From positions 1-64,000 of the forward strand of contig NZ_DATLJA010000011.1 in assembly GCF_035539115.1 (NCBI RefSeq): a DNA stretch of 64,000 nt, given 5' to 3'. This DNA comes from Desulfitobacterium_A sp035539115 (GTDB lineage: Bacteria; Bacillota; Desulfitobacteriia; Desulfitobacteriales; Desulfitobacteriaceae). A program made the translations under genes and the position numbers. A model generated the notes under the pieces. It searched no databases. It worked only from the letters and a program-made list of their open reading frames with translations, and was not told where the DNA came from. Below, in pieces: positions 50,868-59,576 of this stretch (its first letter is position 1; each line of letters opens with the position of its first letter).

Positions 50868-52226
50868 ATCGAAGGTGTCATATGGAGCGCGATAAAAATT
50901 CTCGTTGCCCTATTATTGGTTGCTTTAAACGGTTTTTTCGTTCTCGCAGAGTTTGCCCTGGTTAAAGTACGCAGAACGCGCCTAGCTGAATTAGCAGAAT
51001 CAGGTTCAAGTCAAGCTAATTTGGCGCTTGAGGTCACCTCTAAGCTCGATACTTATTTATCCGCTACTCAATTGGGAATTACCTTAGCTTCTTTAGGCCT
51101 AGGTTGGTTAGGAGAACCTGCGATTGCAACGATTCTCAATCCATTTTTTCAACGTTTTTTTGGCGGGGATGACCTCGTAATCCATTCTGTTTCTGCTGGC
51201 ATAGCATTTATCCTCATTACGTTTTTACATATTGTTTTGGGAGAACTGGTCCCGAAATCTTTGGCTATTCAAAATGCGGAAGTTGCGGCTTTAAAAACAG
51301 CGGGTCCGATAAAAGCATTCTACAAGGTATTTTACCCCCTGATCCGAGCTTTGAATGGTCTATCTAATCTTGTACTTCGGCTAGGAAAGATCAAGCCTGC
51401 TAATGAAGCGGATTTGTCGCACTCCGAAGAAGAATTGAGAATGTTGGTCGATGCAAGTCAGCGAAATGGTTTTCTCGATAAAATGGAGGGAAAACTGTTA
51501 GATAATGTTTTCGAGTTTTCAGATCGCGTGGTCAGTGAGGTTATGGTTCCGCGCCAGGATATGGTCACCATTTTTACCGAGGATAGCTTAGAAGAAGCGT
51601 TAGCAGTCGTCAAAAAATATGGACATACGCGTTATCCACTCTGTGAAGACAACAAGGATAATGTCATTGGCTTAGTGCATATGCGAGATTTATTGGGTTT
51701 GGCGGATAATCCAGAAACCACCTCGATTACTCAAGTGAAACGTGAAATTCTCGTTGTTCCGGAAGGAATGCCCATCTCTCATCTTGTCCAAAAAATGCGG
51801 AGTCAGCGGACCCATCTGGCTGTTGTGGTGGATGAATTTGGTGGGACTGCCGGGATGGTCACGATTGAAGATTTATTGGAAGAGCTCGTTGGGGAGATCT
51901 ATGACGAGTTTGAGGATGTTCCGTCTTCGGAGATTGTTAAAGTTCAAGAGGGGGAATACCTGATTAATGGACGGGTACTTCTCGATGATGTCTCAGAGCT
52001 GTTAAGAATTTCCTTGGAAGACGAGTCAGTATCGACGATCGGAGGATATGTCTTTGCTCGCCTGGGACGAACGCCGGTCAAAGGAGACGTTGTCGAATTT
52101 GATGGGTATCTGTTTCAAGTCACTGAGGTTAAGGGCTTCCGCATTATACGGATTAAGACTCAAAAAAAGCCAAAACTTGATATCAAAGAGGAACGAAATG
52201 AAAAGGCTCTCCCAAAGCCTGAATAA
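50868..52226 (+). CDS. CNNM/CorC-family protein (HlyC/CorC, DUF21-CBS)
   Basis: Domains in order: DUF21/CNNM membrane domain (about 1-190, LNGFFVLAEFALVKVRRTRL near 21-40), a CBS pair (about 205-340, MVPRQDM... and DEFGGTAGMVTIEDLLEELVG, split) and a CorC_HlyC domain (about 350-435). Relatives are Mg/Co-linked efflux or Na/Mg exchangers. The first helix clearly begins upstream of the first standard start codon (TTG 50916); AAAGGAGG at 50853 is correctly spaced for an ATC codon at 50868. No ATG, GTG or TTG occurs in frame between the upstream stop and 50916. Confidence 0.85.
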   Translation: MEGVIWSAIKILVALLLVALNGFFVLAEFALVKVRRTRLAELAESGSSQANLALEVTSKLDTYLSATQLGITLASLGLGWLGEPAIATILNPFFQRFFGGDDLVIHSVSAGIAFILITFLHIVLGELVPKSLAIQNAEVAALKTAGPIKAFYKVFYPLIRALNGLSNLVLRLGKIKPANEADLSHSEEELRMLVDASQRNGFLDKMEGKLLDNVFEFSDRVVSEVMVPRQDMVTIFTEDSLEEALAVVKKYGHTRYPLCEDNKDNVIGLVHMRDLLGLADNPETTSITQVKREILVVPEGMPISHLVQKMRSQRTHLAVVVDEFGGTAGMVTIEDLLEELVGEIYDEFEDVPSSEIVKVQEGEYLINGRVLLDDVSELLRISLEDESVSTIGGYVFARLGRTPVKGDVVEFDGYLFQVTEVKGFRIIRIKTQKKPKLDIKEERNEKALPKPE

Positions 52227-52255
52227 ATCCAGTTGGAGTCTTCGAGTTGTAAAAA

Positions 52256-52312
52256 GGAGCTGTCTCAGAAATAGAAGTTCAAATTTCTATTTTCTAGACA
52301 GCTCCCTTTGTT
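52256..52312 (+). terminator. Rho-independent terminator
   Basis: A 21-bp stem with few mismatches (GGAGCTGTCTCAGAAATAGA from 52256, complement ending at 52305) followed by CTTTGTTT closes the CNNM gene. Confidence 0.85.
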
Positions 52313-52314
52313 TA

Positions 52315-52499
52315 TACTAACAGAAAGTATAAATTGGGGGGCAGATAGTATAAGTGCAACCAGCGGCTTTCGTTCTCCTACGATGCATGTATTTATGTTC
52401 GGCAGGATAAGGCAACTAGGGCTAGCACCTTCGCTAGGGCTTGGTACTAGCCAAGTTTTCTTTATCGCTGAAGCTCGGTGAAAGCCGGGTTTTCTTTAT
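52315..52499 (+). repeat. Dispersed structured repeat, copy B (longest)
   Basis: Starts with an AT-rich palindrome TACTAACAGAAAGTATA, then GGGGGGCAGATAGTATAAG, outer arm CCAGCGGCTTTCG, an inner stem GGGCTAG../..CTAGCC, and the closing arm TGAAAGCCGGGTT. Compared with copy A, both sides of the inner stem have changed (GGCCA/TGGCC versus GGCTA/TAGCC), which is compensatory. It is the most complete copy. Confidence 0.8.
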
Positions 52500-52510
52500 T
52501 TGATTCTTTT

Positions 52511-52930
52511 TTAAAAACCAAAATCGTATTCAGCATCATCCGGATAAGTCTCAGGATCGGCTATTTTTATAGCGACACAGGCTGTAACAACCCCAAAAAG
52601 CAGATTACTTAGGAGATCCAGAAGTTCACTGCGACATTTCCTGTGTTTACAAAGATATCTGTCGTTCTTGCCTCTCGCGCTGTAAAAAAAGGCCCAGAGA
52701 AGCACACCGAAGCTCGCCCCTTTGACAATATGTCTATCTTTACCAGTCTTTTTTAGATAATAGACGAGCGGAATCCCTAAAACGGCCCCAGATACTAAAT
52801 CTGCAAATCGATGAGTTGGCAGATTTTTTTGCTTTCGCTTTTTTGTGTGATGAGGTTCAAATAACACCATGCATTTGGCTAAATAGCCAATCAAGCCACT
52901 AACCATACCTAAAGAAATTGATGAGCGCAT
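52511..52930 (-). CDS. Small membrane protein of unknown function
   Basis: The 139-residue protein (ATG 52930; a GTG three codons earlier is possible) has about four hydrophobic segments, a His/Lys-rich loop (HHTKKRKQK near 29-37) and a Cys-containing loop (YLCKHRKCR near 91-99). No family is recognised. Minus strand, alone. Confidence 0.55.
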   Translation of the reverse strand: MRSSISLGMVSGLIGYLAKCMVLFEPHHTKKRKQKNLPTHRFADLVSGAVLGIPLVYYLKKTGKDRHIVKGASFGVLLWAFFYSARGKNDRYLCKHRKCRSELLDLLSNLLFGVVTACVAIKIADPETYPDDAEYDFGF

Positions 52931-53111
52931 TTTCTTCACCGCCTTGTCCTAAATTCCCTACTATTTTTCCCGTTCCCTCAAGATTCATGAATAGAAATTG
53001 AAGGAATAAAGGGGAAAAAAGAGGGAAAAATAAGATGCGTTTCTGCTCATTCTAAAATTGAGTGAAGTAGAGGATCGATTTTGTTTAAGGAAAGGAGTAA
53101 GAAATCTAAAT

Positions 53112-53789
53112 ATGCTGATTATTATTACGCGAACCCTTATCCTCTACGCTCTAGTTGTCGTGGCCTTGCGTATTATGGGTAAACGGGAAATTGGGCAATT
53201 GCAGCCCTTCGACCTCGTCATTATTCTTATGATTTCAGAGTTGGCTGCGATTCCGAGCGAAAATGTTGGGATCCCATTGATCGCTGGAATTATTCCCATT
53301 CTCGTACTTTTGTTGGCTAGTATCTTGCTCGGACAGATCGAGATGAAAAGCGAACGGGCGAGGGCTATTTTAAATGGCACTCCGTCCATTTTAATTGAAC
53401 GAGGAAAAATTATCGAATCTGAACTCAAACGGAATCGTTATAATTTATCTGACCTACTAGAGGAATTGCGCATTAAAAATATTCCTAATATTGCTGATGT
53501 CGAGTTTGCCGTTCTAGAAACGAATGGTCAGGTCAGTGTCCTTTCGAAATCTTTCAAAAGGCCTCTGACTCCCGAAGATCTCAATATGTCTCCTCCGTTT
53601 GAGGGGTTGCCCACTGTATTAATCATGGATGGAAAATTGAATCCAGCTGGTCTCCAGCATCTGAGTAAAGATATCCAGTGGTTAAAGGATGAACTTGAAA
53701 AGCAGAGCGTAAATCGGATTGAAGATGTTTTACTCGCAAGTCTCGATACATCTGAAAGGCTTTTTGTCCAAAAAAAACTCAATTGCTAG
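53112..53789 (+). CDS. DUF421 (YetF-type) membrane protein
   Basis: A 225-residue protein with three N-terminal helices and the signature KREIGQLQPFDLVIILMISE (about 22-41). Two soluble DUF421 modules contain the GTPSILIERGKI (about 95-106) and FEGLPTVLIMDGKL segments. Spore-former genomes carry several; YetF/YrbG-type proteins are often sporulation-associated. The ATG 53112 gives the family's N-terminus, although the GGAG lies 13 bases away. A DUF4363 gene follows at 19 bases. Confidence 0.88.
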   Translation: MLIIITRTLILYALVVVALRIMGKREIGQLQPFDLVIILMISELAAIPSENVGIPLIAGIIPILVLLLASILLGQIEMKSERARAILNGTPSILIERGKIIESELKRNRYNLSDLLEELRIKNIPNIADVEFAVLETNGQVSVLSKSFKRPLTPEDLNMSPPFEGLPTVLIMDGKLNPAGLQHLSKDIQWLKDELEKQSVNRIEDVLLASLDTSERLFVQKKLNC

Positions 53790-53808
53790 CTAAAGGGGGA
53801 TGAAAGGC

Positions 53809-54189
53809 ATGAGGTCTTATGTAATTACGGTTGTAATCGTTACGCTACTCGCTGGAGGCTCCTTTTGGAGTAACCATTATATTAGTAGTTCAACTGAAGA
53901 ATTAGTCAAGGCTATTGATCAGGTTGAAGAGCAAATTTACAACCAAGATTGGGATAAAGCGAAAAGTCAATTGCAACAGTTGAAACAAGATTGGGATGTA
54001 ACCAAAAACGTATGGAGTGTCTTAGTGACCCATCAGGAAATCGACACTATCGATATTGGACTAAAGCGTCTGGGGGAATATGTTCAGTTTAAAAGTCCTA
54101 TTTTAGCAGAAGGTGAGTTGTCTGCCTTACGCTTACTGTTTGATCACATCTCAGATACGGAAGCCTTTAATCTCAAAAACGTTTTCTAG
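53809..54189 (+). CDS. DUF4363 protein
   Basis: A 126-residue protein with one N-terminal helix (about 4-20) and a helical outer domain (about 30-125, QDWDKAKSQLQQLKQDWD). This matches DUF4363, often encoded next to DUF421. Start ATG 53809 is preferred for its AAGGGGG spacing over 53800. Likely co-transcribed with the DUF421 gene. Confidence 0.8.
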   Translation: MRSYVITVVIVTLLAGGSFWSNHYISSSTEELVKAIDQVEEQIYNQDWDKAKSQLQQLKQDWDVTKNVWSVLVTHQEIDTIDIGLKRLGEYVQFKSPILAEGELSALRLLFDHISDTEAFNLKNVF

Positions 54190-54218
54190 AAAAAGAAAGA
54201 ACCAGCGGAATATAACGA

Positions 54219-54250
54219 GGGGTTCTACCCTCCTTTAAAGGGAGAACCCC
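54219..54250. terminator. Bidirectional terminator
   Basis: GGGGTTCT (54219-54226) pairs with AGAACCCC (54243-54250), with an additional inner CCCTCCTTTAAAGGG stem, between convergent genes. Confidence 0.8.
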
Positions 54251-54270
54251 AGTGTTAAATAACCGAATAA

Positions 54271-54483
54271 TTAGCCTTGAGAGGGTTGATTTAACCCGTT
54301 GTTGGACTCAATGTAGTTCAAACGGCTGTTGAGTTGTGCCACATGGCGTTGCATGTCAGTTGACATATCCTGGAACATTTGTTTAGCTGATTGATCCTGA
54401 GTAGAAGTCGCGAAGGTTTCATACGTTCCTAATGCAGATTTTGCGGCTGCTGCCGCTTTTTGCATGTCTTGTTGTACGGTCAA
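54271..54483 (-). CDS. DUF1657 small protein
   Basis: The 70-residue helical protein (MTVQQDMQKAAAAAKSALGTYE, split, and QSAKQMFQDMS) matches DUF1657. Family members are found in spore-forming Firmicutes near DUF421 and SpoVA-type genes. GGGGGG precedes the ATG. Confidence 0.85.
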   Translation of the reverse strand: MTVQQDMQKAAAAAKSALGTYETFATSTQDQSAKQMFQDMSTDMQRHVAQLNSRLNYIESNNGLNQPSQG

Positions 54484-54703
54484 GAAGAATCCCCCCTTAA
54501 TTTTGTATTGTCATTTCTTTGTTTTTGCAAACAGTCTTAGTATATGAGTCGAGCCGTATTCTATAAGGACAAAGTTTTGGAGAGATTGGCAGTCTACAGG
54601 AAATTTATCTTAAATTGAGTATAGAAGTATGTTCAGAGATACTCCGTATAATACTATGGAGTGTCTGACCAGGGAGTAAGGATTGTGCAATGAGGAGAGG
54701 CGT

Positions 54704-55285
54704 ATGCCAGCGAATGAAGATAAATTATTAAGATGGAGTAGTATTATTGCAACAGTTGGAACGGCTATTTTAGCATTGACGGCACTTATCACTGTCTATG
54801 TGACCTTAAACGCTTGGAAGGTACAGCGTGAAGATGCTCGACCTTATCTTTCCTTAAAAGAGTCTCCCCAAATTGAGGTGCAAGAGGGGGTCCAATTAGA
54901 GTTTAGGTTTAACAATGTCGGAATCCATCCTGCCGTGAATTTATCGAGCCAATCCATCATTTTTGAACAGAGTCTAAAGCAAAAGCCCATCTATAATGAA
55001 CGCTATGATTTAGTCAATGAAATTCCTAAAGATACGTCTTCAAGCCTGGTGATTGCCTTAACGCCAGAGGAGGTAGGCCAGTCTTCAAATGTGTCGAATT
55101 CCTATTATCTTGTGGTGTTGTTACAGTATTCTGATCCGGTGATTAATAAACAATATCAACAAAGTCTGCTTCTTAAGTGGAACGGAATCAAGGAGGGCAA
55201 AGCCTTAGCAATTGTTCATGTCCAAGCCCAAGAGAAAGAAAAGATCACACTTTATTTACAGGCGAATCAGGTGAGTCTAAATTAG
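54704..55285 (+). CDS. Membrane-anchored protein of unknown function
   Basis: The 193-residue protein has one N-terminal membrane helix (about 12-35, SSIIATVGTAILALTALITV) and a soluble, beta-rich domain of about 150 residues. ATG 54704 follows GAGGAGAGG. No family recognised. Alone between terminators. Confidence 0.6.
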   Translation: MPANEDKLLRWSSIIATVGTAILALTALITVYVTLNAWKVQREDARPYLSLKESPQIEVQEGVQLEFRFNNVGIHPAVNLSSQSIIFEQSLKQKPIYNERYDLVNEIPKDTSSSLVIALTPEEVGQSSNVSNSYYLVVLLQYSDPVINKQYQQSLLLKWNGIKEGKALAIVHVQAQEKEKITLYLQANQVSLN

Positions 55286-55387
55286 CTCATTGCCCCAAGT
55301 AAGGAGAGAAACAGGTGAAAGTAATGCAAAAATTCTTACCCGCCCGCGTTCATAGTAATTAGGCTAAAAGTTTTAGAATAAGGAAGA

Positions 55388-55432
55388 GAGGGTCTGATGC
55401 AGAACAATCAATAAACTGCCTCAGACCCTTTA
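55388..55432 (-). terminator. Terminator of the lut operon
   Basis: AGGGTCTGATGCAG pairs with CTGCCTCAGACCCT (one mismatch) about 30 bases past the lutC stop on the minus strand. Confidence 0.7.
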
Positions 55433-55463
55433 GTACAGGACTATTCAACTCATTTGTCCGATT

Positions 55464-56147
55464 CTATAACTCTGTCATGACGACCAAATAAACTTCGATC
55501 GGTCCATGAACACCGATGGAGAGGTCCATCTCAATATCCGAGGTGCGGCTTGGTCCGGAAATCATTTCGATAGCAGCTGGGGGAGCACCCGCAGTGAGAA
55601 GTTCCTCCATAATTTCCGCCAGTTCATCCTTAATCTTCGAACCGGCAAGGAAAGCTAAATGGCGGGGCGGAACAAGGCTAACAGCACGGCCACGCCGAGC
55701 GTTACTTAGCTGAATAAGTGTGCCGGATTGGACGATCCCGTAATCAGCTCCAGTCACGCCGAGTTGGGCCTGGGCGGCTACATTGATCCGCGCTGAGCGC
55801 TCACTAGAAGAATCTGGGTAGGATTGAGTGGTCCAATGCAACTGGTTAAATGTGTTTTGAGCGAAATCAGGTAATTCTCCCCAGGTGATAATCGAGGTGC
55901 TGTTGAGCCATTTCGGTTCGGGATCACCGAACCAACTTTTTAGGGCTTGAACGGCTTCTTCCGGAGTTTGTGCTTTGATCCCTTTACCACCCAGTGACTC
56001 CCAATTTGCGAGTAGGGTGTCGATTCGTTCCTCCGGACTGTTAAGTTGATAGTGGGGAACCTGGACATTGATCGGCTCGACAGAGGCGGGAGTAGGGCGT
56101 CCTAACTTAAGTGCTAAATGTTTAATGAAATCTTGGTGATCACTCAT
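55464..56147 (-). CDS. lutC: LutC-type lactate utilisation protein (LUD domain)
   Basis: This 227-residue LUD-domain protein is the third subunit of the LutABC L-lactate oxidising complex. The conserved VTGADYGIVQSGTLIQLS (about 129-146) and SGPSRTSDIEMDLSIGVHGP (about 197-216) motifs are visible. Its ATG overlaps the lutB stop by 4 bases. Confidence 0.92.
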   Translation of the reverse strand: MSDHQDFIKHLALKLGRPTPASVEPINVQVPHYQLNSPEERIDTLLANWESLGGKGIKAQTPEEAVQALKSWFGDPEPKWLNSTSIITWGELPDFAQNTFNQLHWTTQSYPDSSSERSARINVAAQAQLGVTGADYGIVQSGTLIQLSNARRGRAVSLVPPRHLAFLAGSKIKDELAEIMEELLTAGAPPAAIEMISGPSRTSDIEMDLSIGVHGPIEVYLVVMTEL

Positions 56148-57595
56148 TTCTGCTCACCTCGTTGTAGCTCGATTTTTTTTAAACGCCTCTCTAGCATCGG
56201 CCAGAGATCGTCGAAGGTTTGACGAGGGAGAGGAGTCAAATATCGGCTCTTTAACCAATTTGCAAGCGGAGGGGGTCCCATAACGATTCGGCCGCGTCGC
56301 ATAAAGACAAACTGCATGCGGGCTCCCCAATGGACAAAGTGTCGGAGAACTTTCGGATGGGTAAAATAGTAGCGGTAGGCACGGAAGGCCTGATGTTCGA
56401 TCGCAGAAGTTTGTCCGGTTAAGACCTTACGATCCCGATGCTTGACGATTAGGTCATGGAGCGGAATTCGTACCGGGCAGGCCTCGGCGCAGGCTCCACA
56501 GATGGAGGAGAAGTAAGGAAGATGTCCCCATTTTTCATAATCCTGCTCCAGGAGGGGAGTTATAACGATTCCGATCGGTCCAGCGTAAACCGAACCATAG
56601 GCATGCCCACCGATTTGCCGGTAGACCGGGCAGACATTAAAGCATGAACCACAGCGAATACAGCGTAACGAGGCGCGGAAATCCGGATCTCCAAGAATTT
56701 CGGAGCGATTATGGTCGAGGATAACGAGGTGCCATTCTTCGGGGCCATCGACATCTCCTTCACGGCGAGGAGGAGTGTATAACGTAGTATAAGCAGATAA
56801 GCGTTGGCCGGTTGCACTGCGCGCGAGAAGATTAAGCATAACACCCAGTTCTTTAAATGAGGGAACGATTCTCTCCATGCCCATGAGGGTAATCTGAACC
56901 TTCGGCAGAGTGCTGACCATCCGGCCGTTTCCCTCATTTGTAACCATGGCAATTGTCCCCGTGTCAGCAACGGCAAAGTTACAACCGGAAATTCCAATTT
57001 CACCGTTAAGGAATTTTTTACGCATTTTTCCGCGCGCGAATTTCGTCAGAGTCGGCGTATCTGAAGTTAAGGAGTGCCCGGCAATCGGTTCAAAAAGTTT
57101 GGCGATTTGATCTCGGTTTTTATGCATCGCGGGGACAATGATATGCGAGGGAGGCTCATGCGCAATTTGCACAATATATTCTCCCAAATCGGTTTCGATG
57201 ACTTCGACACCATCTTTTTCGAGGACGGGATTTAAATGGATTTCTTCCGAAATCATCGATTTTGATTTAATGAGGGTCTTGGCGTTGTGTTTTTGAAAAA
57301 TCTCCTGAACCGCGTTGACTGCATCCTGCGGAGTCTTGGCCAGGTGGACATGGCCACCGTTTTTCTCAACATTTTCAATGAGTTGTTTCAGATAATAATC
57401 TAAGTTAAGAATGACCTGATTCCGAATCTTTTCCCCGGCTTCCCGCCATTCTTCCCAGTCTCCGAGTTGATTCGCGGCATCAAGTTTTTGATGCCGCAGC
57501 TTGTCTGTAGCCCGGCGGGTGGCCATCCGTAGAAAGTCATCCTTGAGTGCTTTATCAAGTGCCTCCTGCATATCATAGGGTTTGTTCTCCGACAT
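56144..57595 (-). CDS. lutB: LutB-type iron-sulfur protein
   Basis: A 483-residue protein: an N-terminal LUD domain (about 60-290) and a ferredoxin-like domain with CIRCGSCFNVCPVYR (about 311-325) and CGACAEACPVRIP (about 361-373), two [4Fe-4S] sites. It transfers electrons in lactate oxidation. It lies 2 bases from lutA and overlaps lutC, giving a tight lutA-lutB-lutC operon, fitting a lactate-using anaerobe. Confidence 0.94.
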   Translation of the reverse strand: MSENKPYDMQEALDKALKDDFLRMATRRATDKLRHQKLDAANQLGDWEEWREAGEKIRNQVILNLDYYLKQLIENVEKNGGHVHLAKTPQDAVNAVQEIFQKHNAKTLIKSKSMISEEIHLNPVLEKDGVEVIETDLGEYIVQIAHEPPSHIIVPAMHKNRDQIAKLFEPIAGHSLTSDTPTLTKFARGKMRKKFLNGEIGISGCNFAVADTGTIAMVTNEGNGRMVSTLPKVQITLMGMERIVPSFKELGVMLNLLARSATGQRLSAYTTLYTPPRREGDVDGPEEWHLVILDHNRSEILGDPDFRASLRCIRCGSCFNVCPVYRQIGGHAYGSVYAGPIGIVITPLLEQDYEKWGHLPYFSSICGACAEACPVRIPLHDLIVKHRDRKVLTGQTSAIEHQAFRAYRYYFTHPKVLRHFVHWGARMQFVFMRRGRIVMGPPPLANWLKSRYLTPLPRQTFDDLWPMLERRLKKIELQRGEQK

Positions 57596-57597
57596 CT

Positions 57598-58320
57598 CTA
57601 CATCCCCTTCCCGAGCAGTTGGATAATGTGCATCGCAGGTACTGGGTGCCCGTGTTTCTCTAGATATCCAGAGATATTCATGAGGCAGCCCATATCGAGA
57701 CCGGTGAGGATATCAGCGCCTGAGTCAATCACATGCTGCGCTTTTTCCTGAACCATCGCCTCGGAGATGACCGGCATTTTGATTGCAAAGGTTCCGCCAA
57801 AGCCACAACAGAGTTGAGCTTCAGGTAAGGGAACAACCTCAATCCCTTGAATGTGTTCGAGAAGGGTTAGGGGCTCATCCCTAATTCCCATCAAGCGTGT
57901 AGCGTGACACGATGGATGATAAGTTACTTTAGCTTTGTAGCGCGCTCCGAGATCCGGCTGCTTGAGGACATTGACCAGAAACTGGGAAAACTCGTAACTC
58001 TTATGAATTAGATCGGTTGCCTTTTTAAGATAGACTGGGTCGTTTTCAAACAGGGAAGGATAATTATGATGAATCATTCCGATGCAGGAGCCGCTAGGTG
58101 CGACCACAACTTCACTGTCTTCAAACGCGTCGATCAAGTTGCGGGCTATGGCTCGCGTGTCCTCCGTATATCCCGAGTTAAAGGAGATTTGCCCACAACA
58201 GGCTTGGTTATCCGGGTAATCCACGGTGTGCCCCAATTGGCTAAAAATTTTGGCCATCGTGACACCCAAATCCGGATATAACATGTTTCCTAAGCAGGTG
58301 ATAAAGATCGAGATTCTCAT
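57598..58320 (-). CDS. lutA: LutA-type (Fe-S)-binding CCG-domain protein
   Basis: The 240-residue protein has two CCG domains, each with a paired Cys motif (NQACCGQISF near 39-48, and QLCCGFGGTF near 168-177), which bind a [4Fe-4S]-type centre as in GlpC/HdrB. It starts the lutABC operon. The promoter region is shared divergently with the ABC transporter genes. Confidence 0.92.
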   Translation of the reverse strand: MRISIFITCLGNMLYPDLGVTMAKIFSQLGHTVDYPDNQACCGQISFNSGYTEDTRAIARNLIDAFEDSEVVVAPSGSCIGMIHHNYPSLFENDPVYLKKATDLIHKSYEFSQFLVNVLKQPDLGARYKAKVTYHPSCHATRLMGIRDEPLTLLEHIQGIEVVPLPEAQLCCGFGGTFAIKMPVISEAMVQEKAQHVIDSGADILTGLDMGCLMNISGYLEKHGHPVPAMHIIQLLGKGM

Positions 58321-58502
58321 GTTTCTACAGTCCCTTCCATTGGCAGTGATAAGACGTAAGTTTCCATTATTATGTCTTGGTTGTTTTGGAATTATGTTGT
58401 TCCTTGATCATTTTCCGGGCATAGTGAAAAAAGATGAAAGGAATCACGACTTTTCTGTCGAAAATTAATTATTGTTCTAAAAACAAGGTTAGGGGTGCAG
58501 AA

Positions 58503-59486
58503 ATGAAAAAGAAACACGTGATATTTAGGACGATGGGAGTGTTGCTGAGTTTGATGGTTCTCGCGACAGGGTGCGGGCAATCTCCTCAAGTAACACCATC
58601 TTCAGAAACACAGGCTAAGCCCGTGAAAATCGGAGTTCAACCCATTGAAGATAACTTCCCGTTCTCAGTGGCTGAAAAAGATGGAATCTTTACCAAGGCA
58701 GGGGTACAAGTAGAGTTAATCAATTTCGCCAGTGCTCAGGAGCGTGATGCCGCACTTCAGGCGGGGCAAATCGATGGAGAAGTTGCCGACATGCTAGCAG
58801 TTGCGCTTATGAAAAAGATCGGAACAGATGTCAAGATTGCCTCGATTGCTTTAGGAACTACACCACAGGAAGGACGTTTTGCAATTCTTTCCTCACCAAA
58901 GTCCAAGATCAAAGATCCCTCTGATCTTAAAGGGGCGACCTTAGGCATGTCGGATAATACGATTATCGATTATGTCTCAGATCAAATGCTCAAAGATAAA
59001 GGGGTTTCGGGGACTGACGTCAATAAAGTTTCGGTTCCGAAAACACCGGTCCGTGTGGATATGCTTCTCTCTGATCAAATTCAGGCTGCAGTCCTACCGG
59101 ATCCCCTCGCTGCCTTAGCAGAAGCGAAAGGGGCCCATTTGGTCATGGAAGATACCTACCGAAATATTTCCCAAACCGTTTTGCTTTTCCGGACCAAAAG
59201 TATTCAGGACAATCCAGCGGGAATTAAAGCTGTAGTGAGTGCCTATGGTGCAGCAGGGCAAGCTCTCACGAAGGATCCAGAGCAGTACCGTTCGCTTTTT
59301 CTTGAAAAAAATCAGATTCCTGAGCCCATCAAAGATACCTACAAGATCACCACGTTCTCTAAACTTCAATTACCGACGGAGGATGAAGTGAATAGTGTCA
59401 TGATATGGATGCAAGATAAGAAGCTGATTCCCCAGGTCTACACGTATCAAGAACTCGTCGACCCAAGCTTGTTACCGAAGCAGTAA
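58503..59486 (+). CDS. ABC transporter substrate-binding lipoprotein (NMT1/SsuA-like)
   Basis: The 327-residue protein has a lipoprotein signal (MKKKHVIF..., lipobox LATGC with Cys24) and a type-2 periplasmic-binding fold: FSVAEKDGIFTKAGVQVELI (about 53-72) and AALQAGQIDGEVADMLAVAL (about 81-100). It resembles proteins binding nitrate, sulfonates, taurine or thiamine precursors. The ATG at 58503 places the signal correctly. First gene of a three-gene importer operon. Confidence 0.88.
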   Translation: MKKKHVIFRTMGVLLSLMVLATGCGQSPQVTPSSETQAKPVKIGVQPIEDNFPFSVAEKDGIFTKAGVQVELINFASAQERDAALQAGQIDGEVADMLAVALMKKIGTDVKIASIALGTTPQEGRFAILSSPKSKIKDPSDLKGATLGMSDNTIIDYVSDQMLKDKGVSGTDVNKVSVPKTPVRVDMLLSDQIQAAVLPDPLAALAEAKGAHLVMEDTYRNISQTVLLFRTKSIQDNPAGIKAVVSAYGAAGQALTKDPEQYRSLFLEKNQIPEPIKDTYKITTFSKLQLPTEDEVNSVMIWMQDKKLIPQVYTYQELVDPSLLPKQ

Positions 59487-59576
59487 GCCTCATGCCAGTT
59501 CCCTGAAATCGTTTATTCCTGTGCGATAAGCCACGCTTTCGGGTCTTTAGTTTCTCAGAGTAGAGGAGAGGTTCTG

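Noticed and set aside
56560..57003. 147-codon minus-strand frame within lutB
   Set aside because: It is a shadow of lutB, which has intact ferredoxin and LUD motifs in its own frame.
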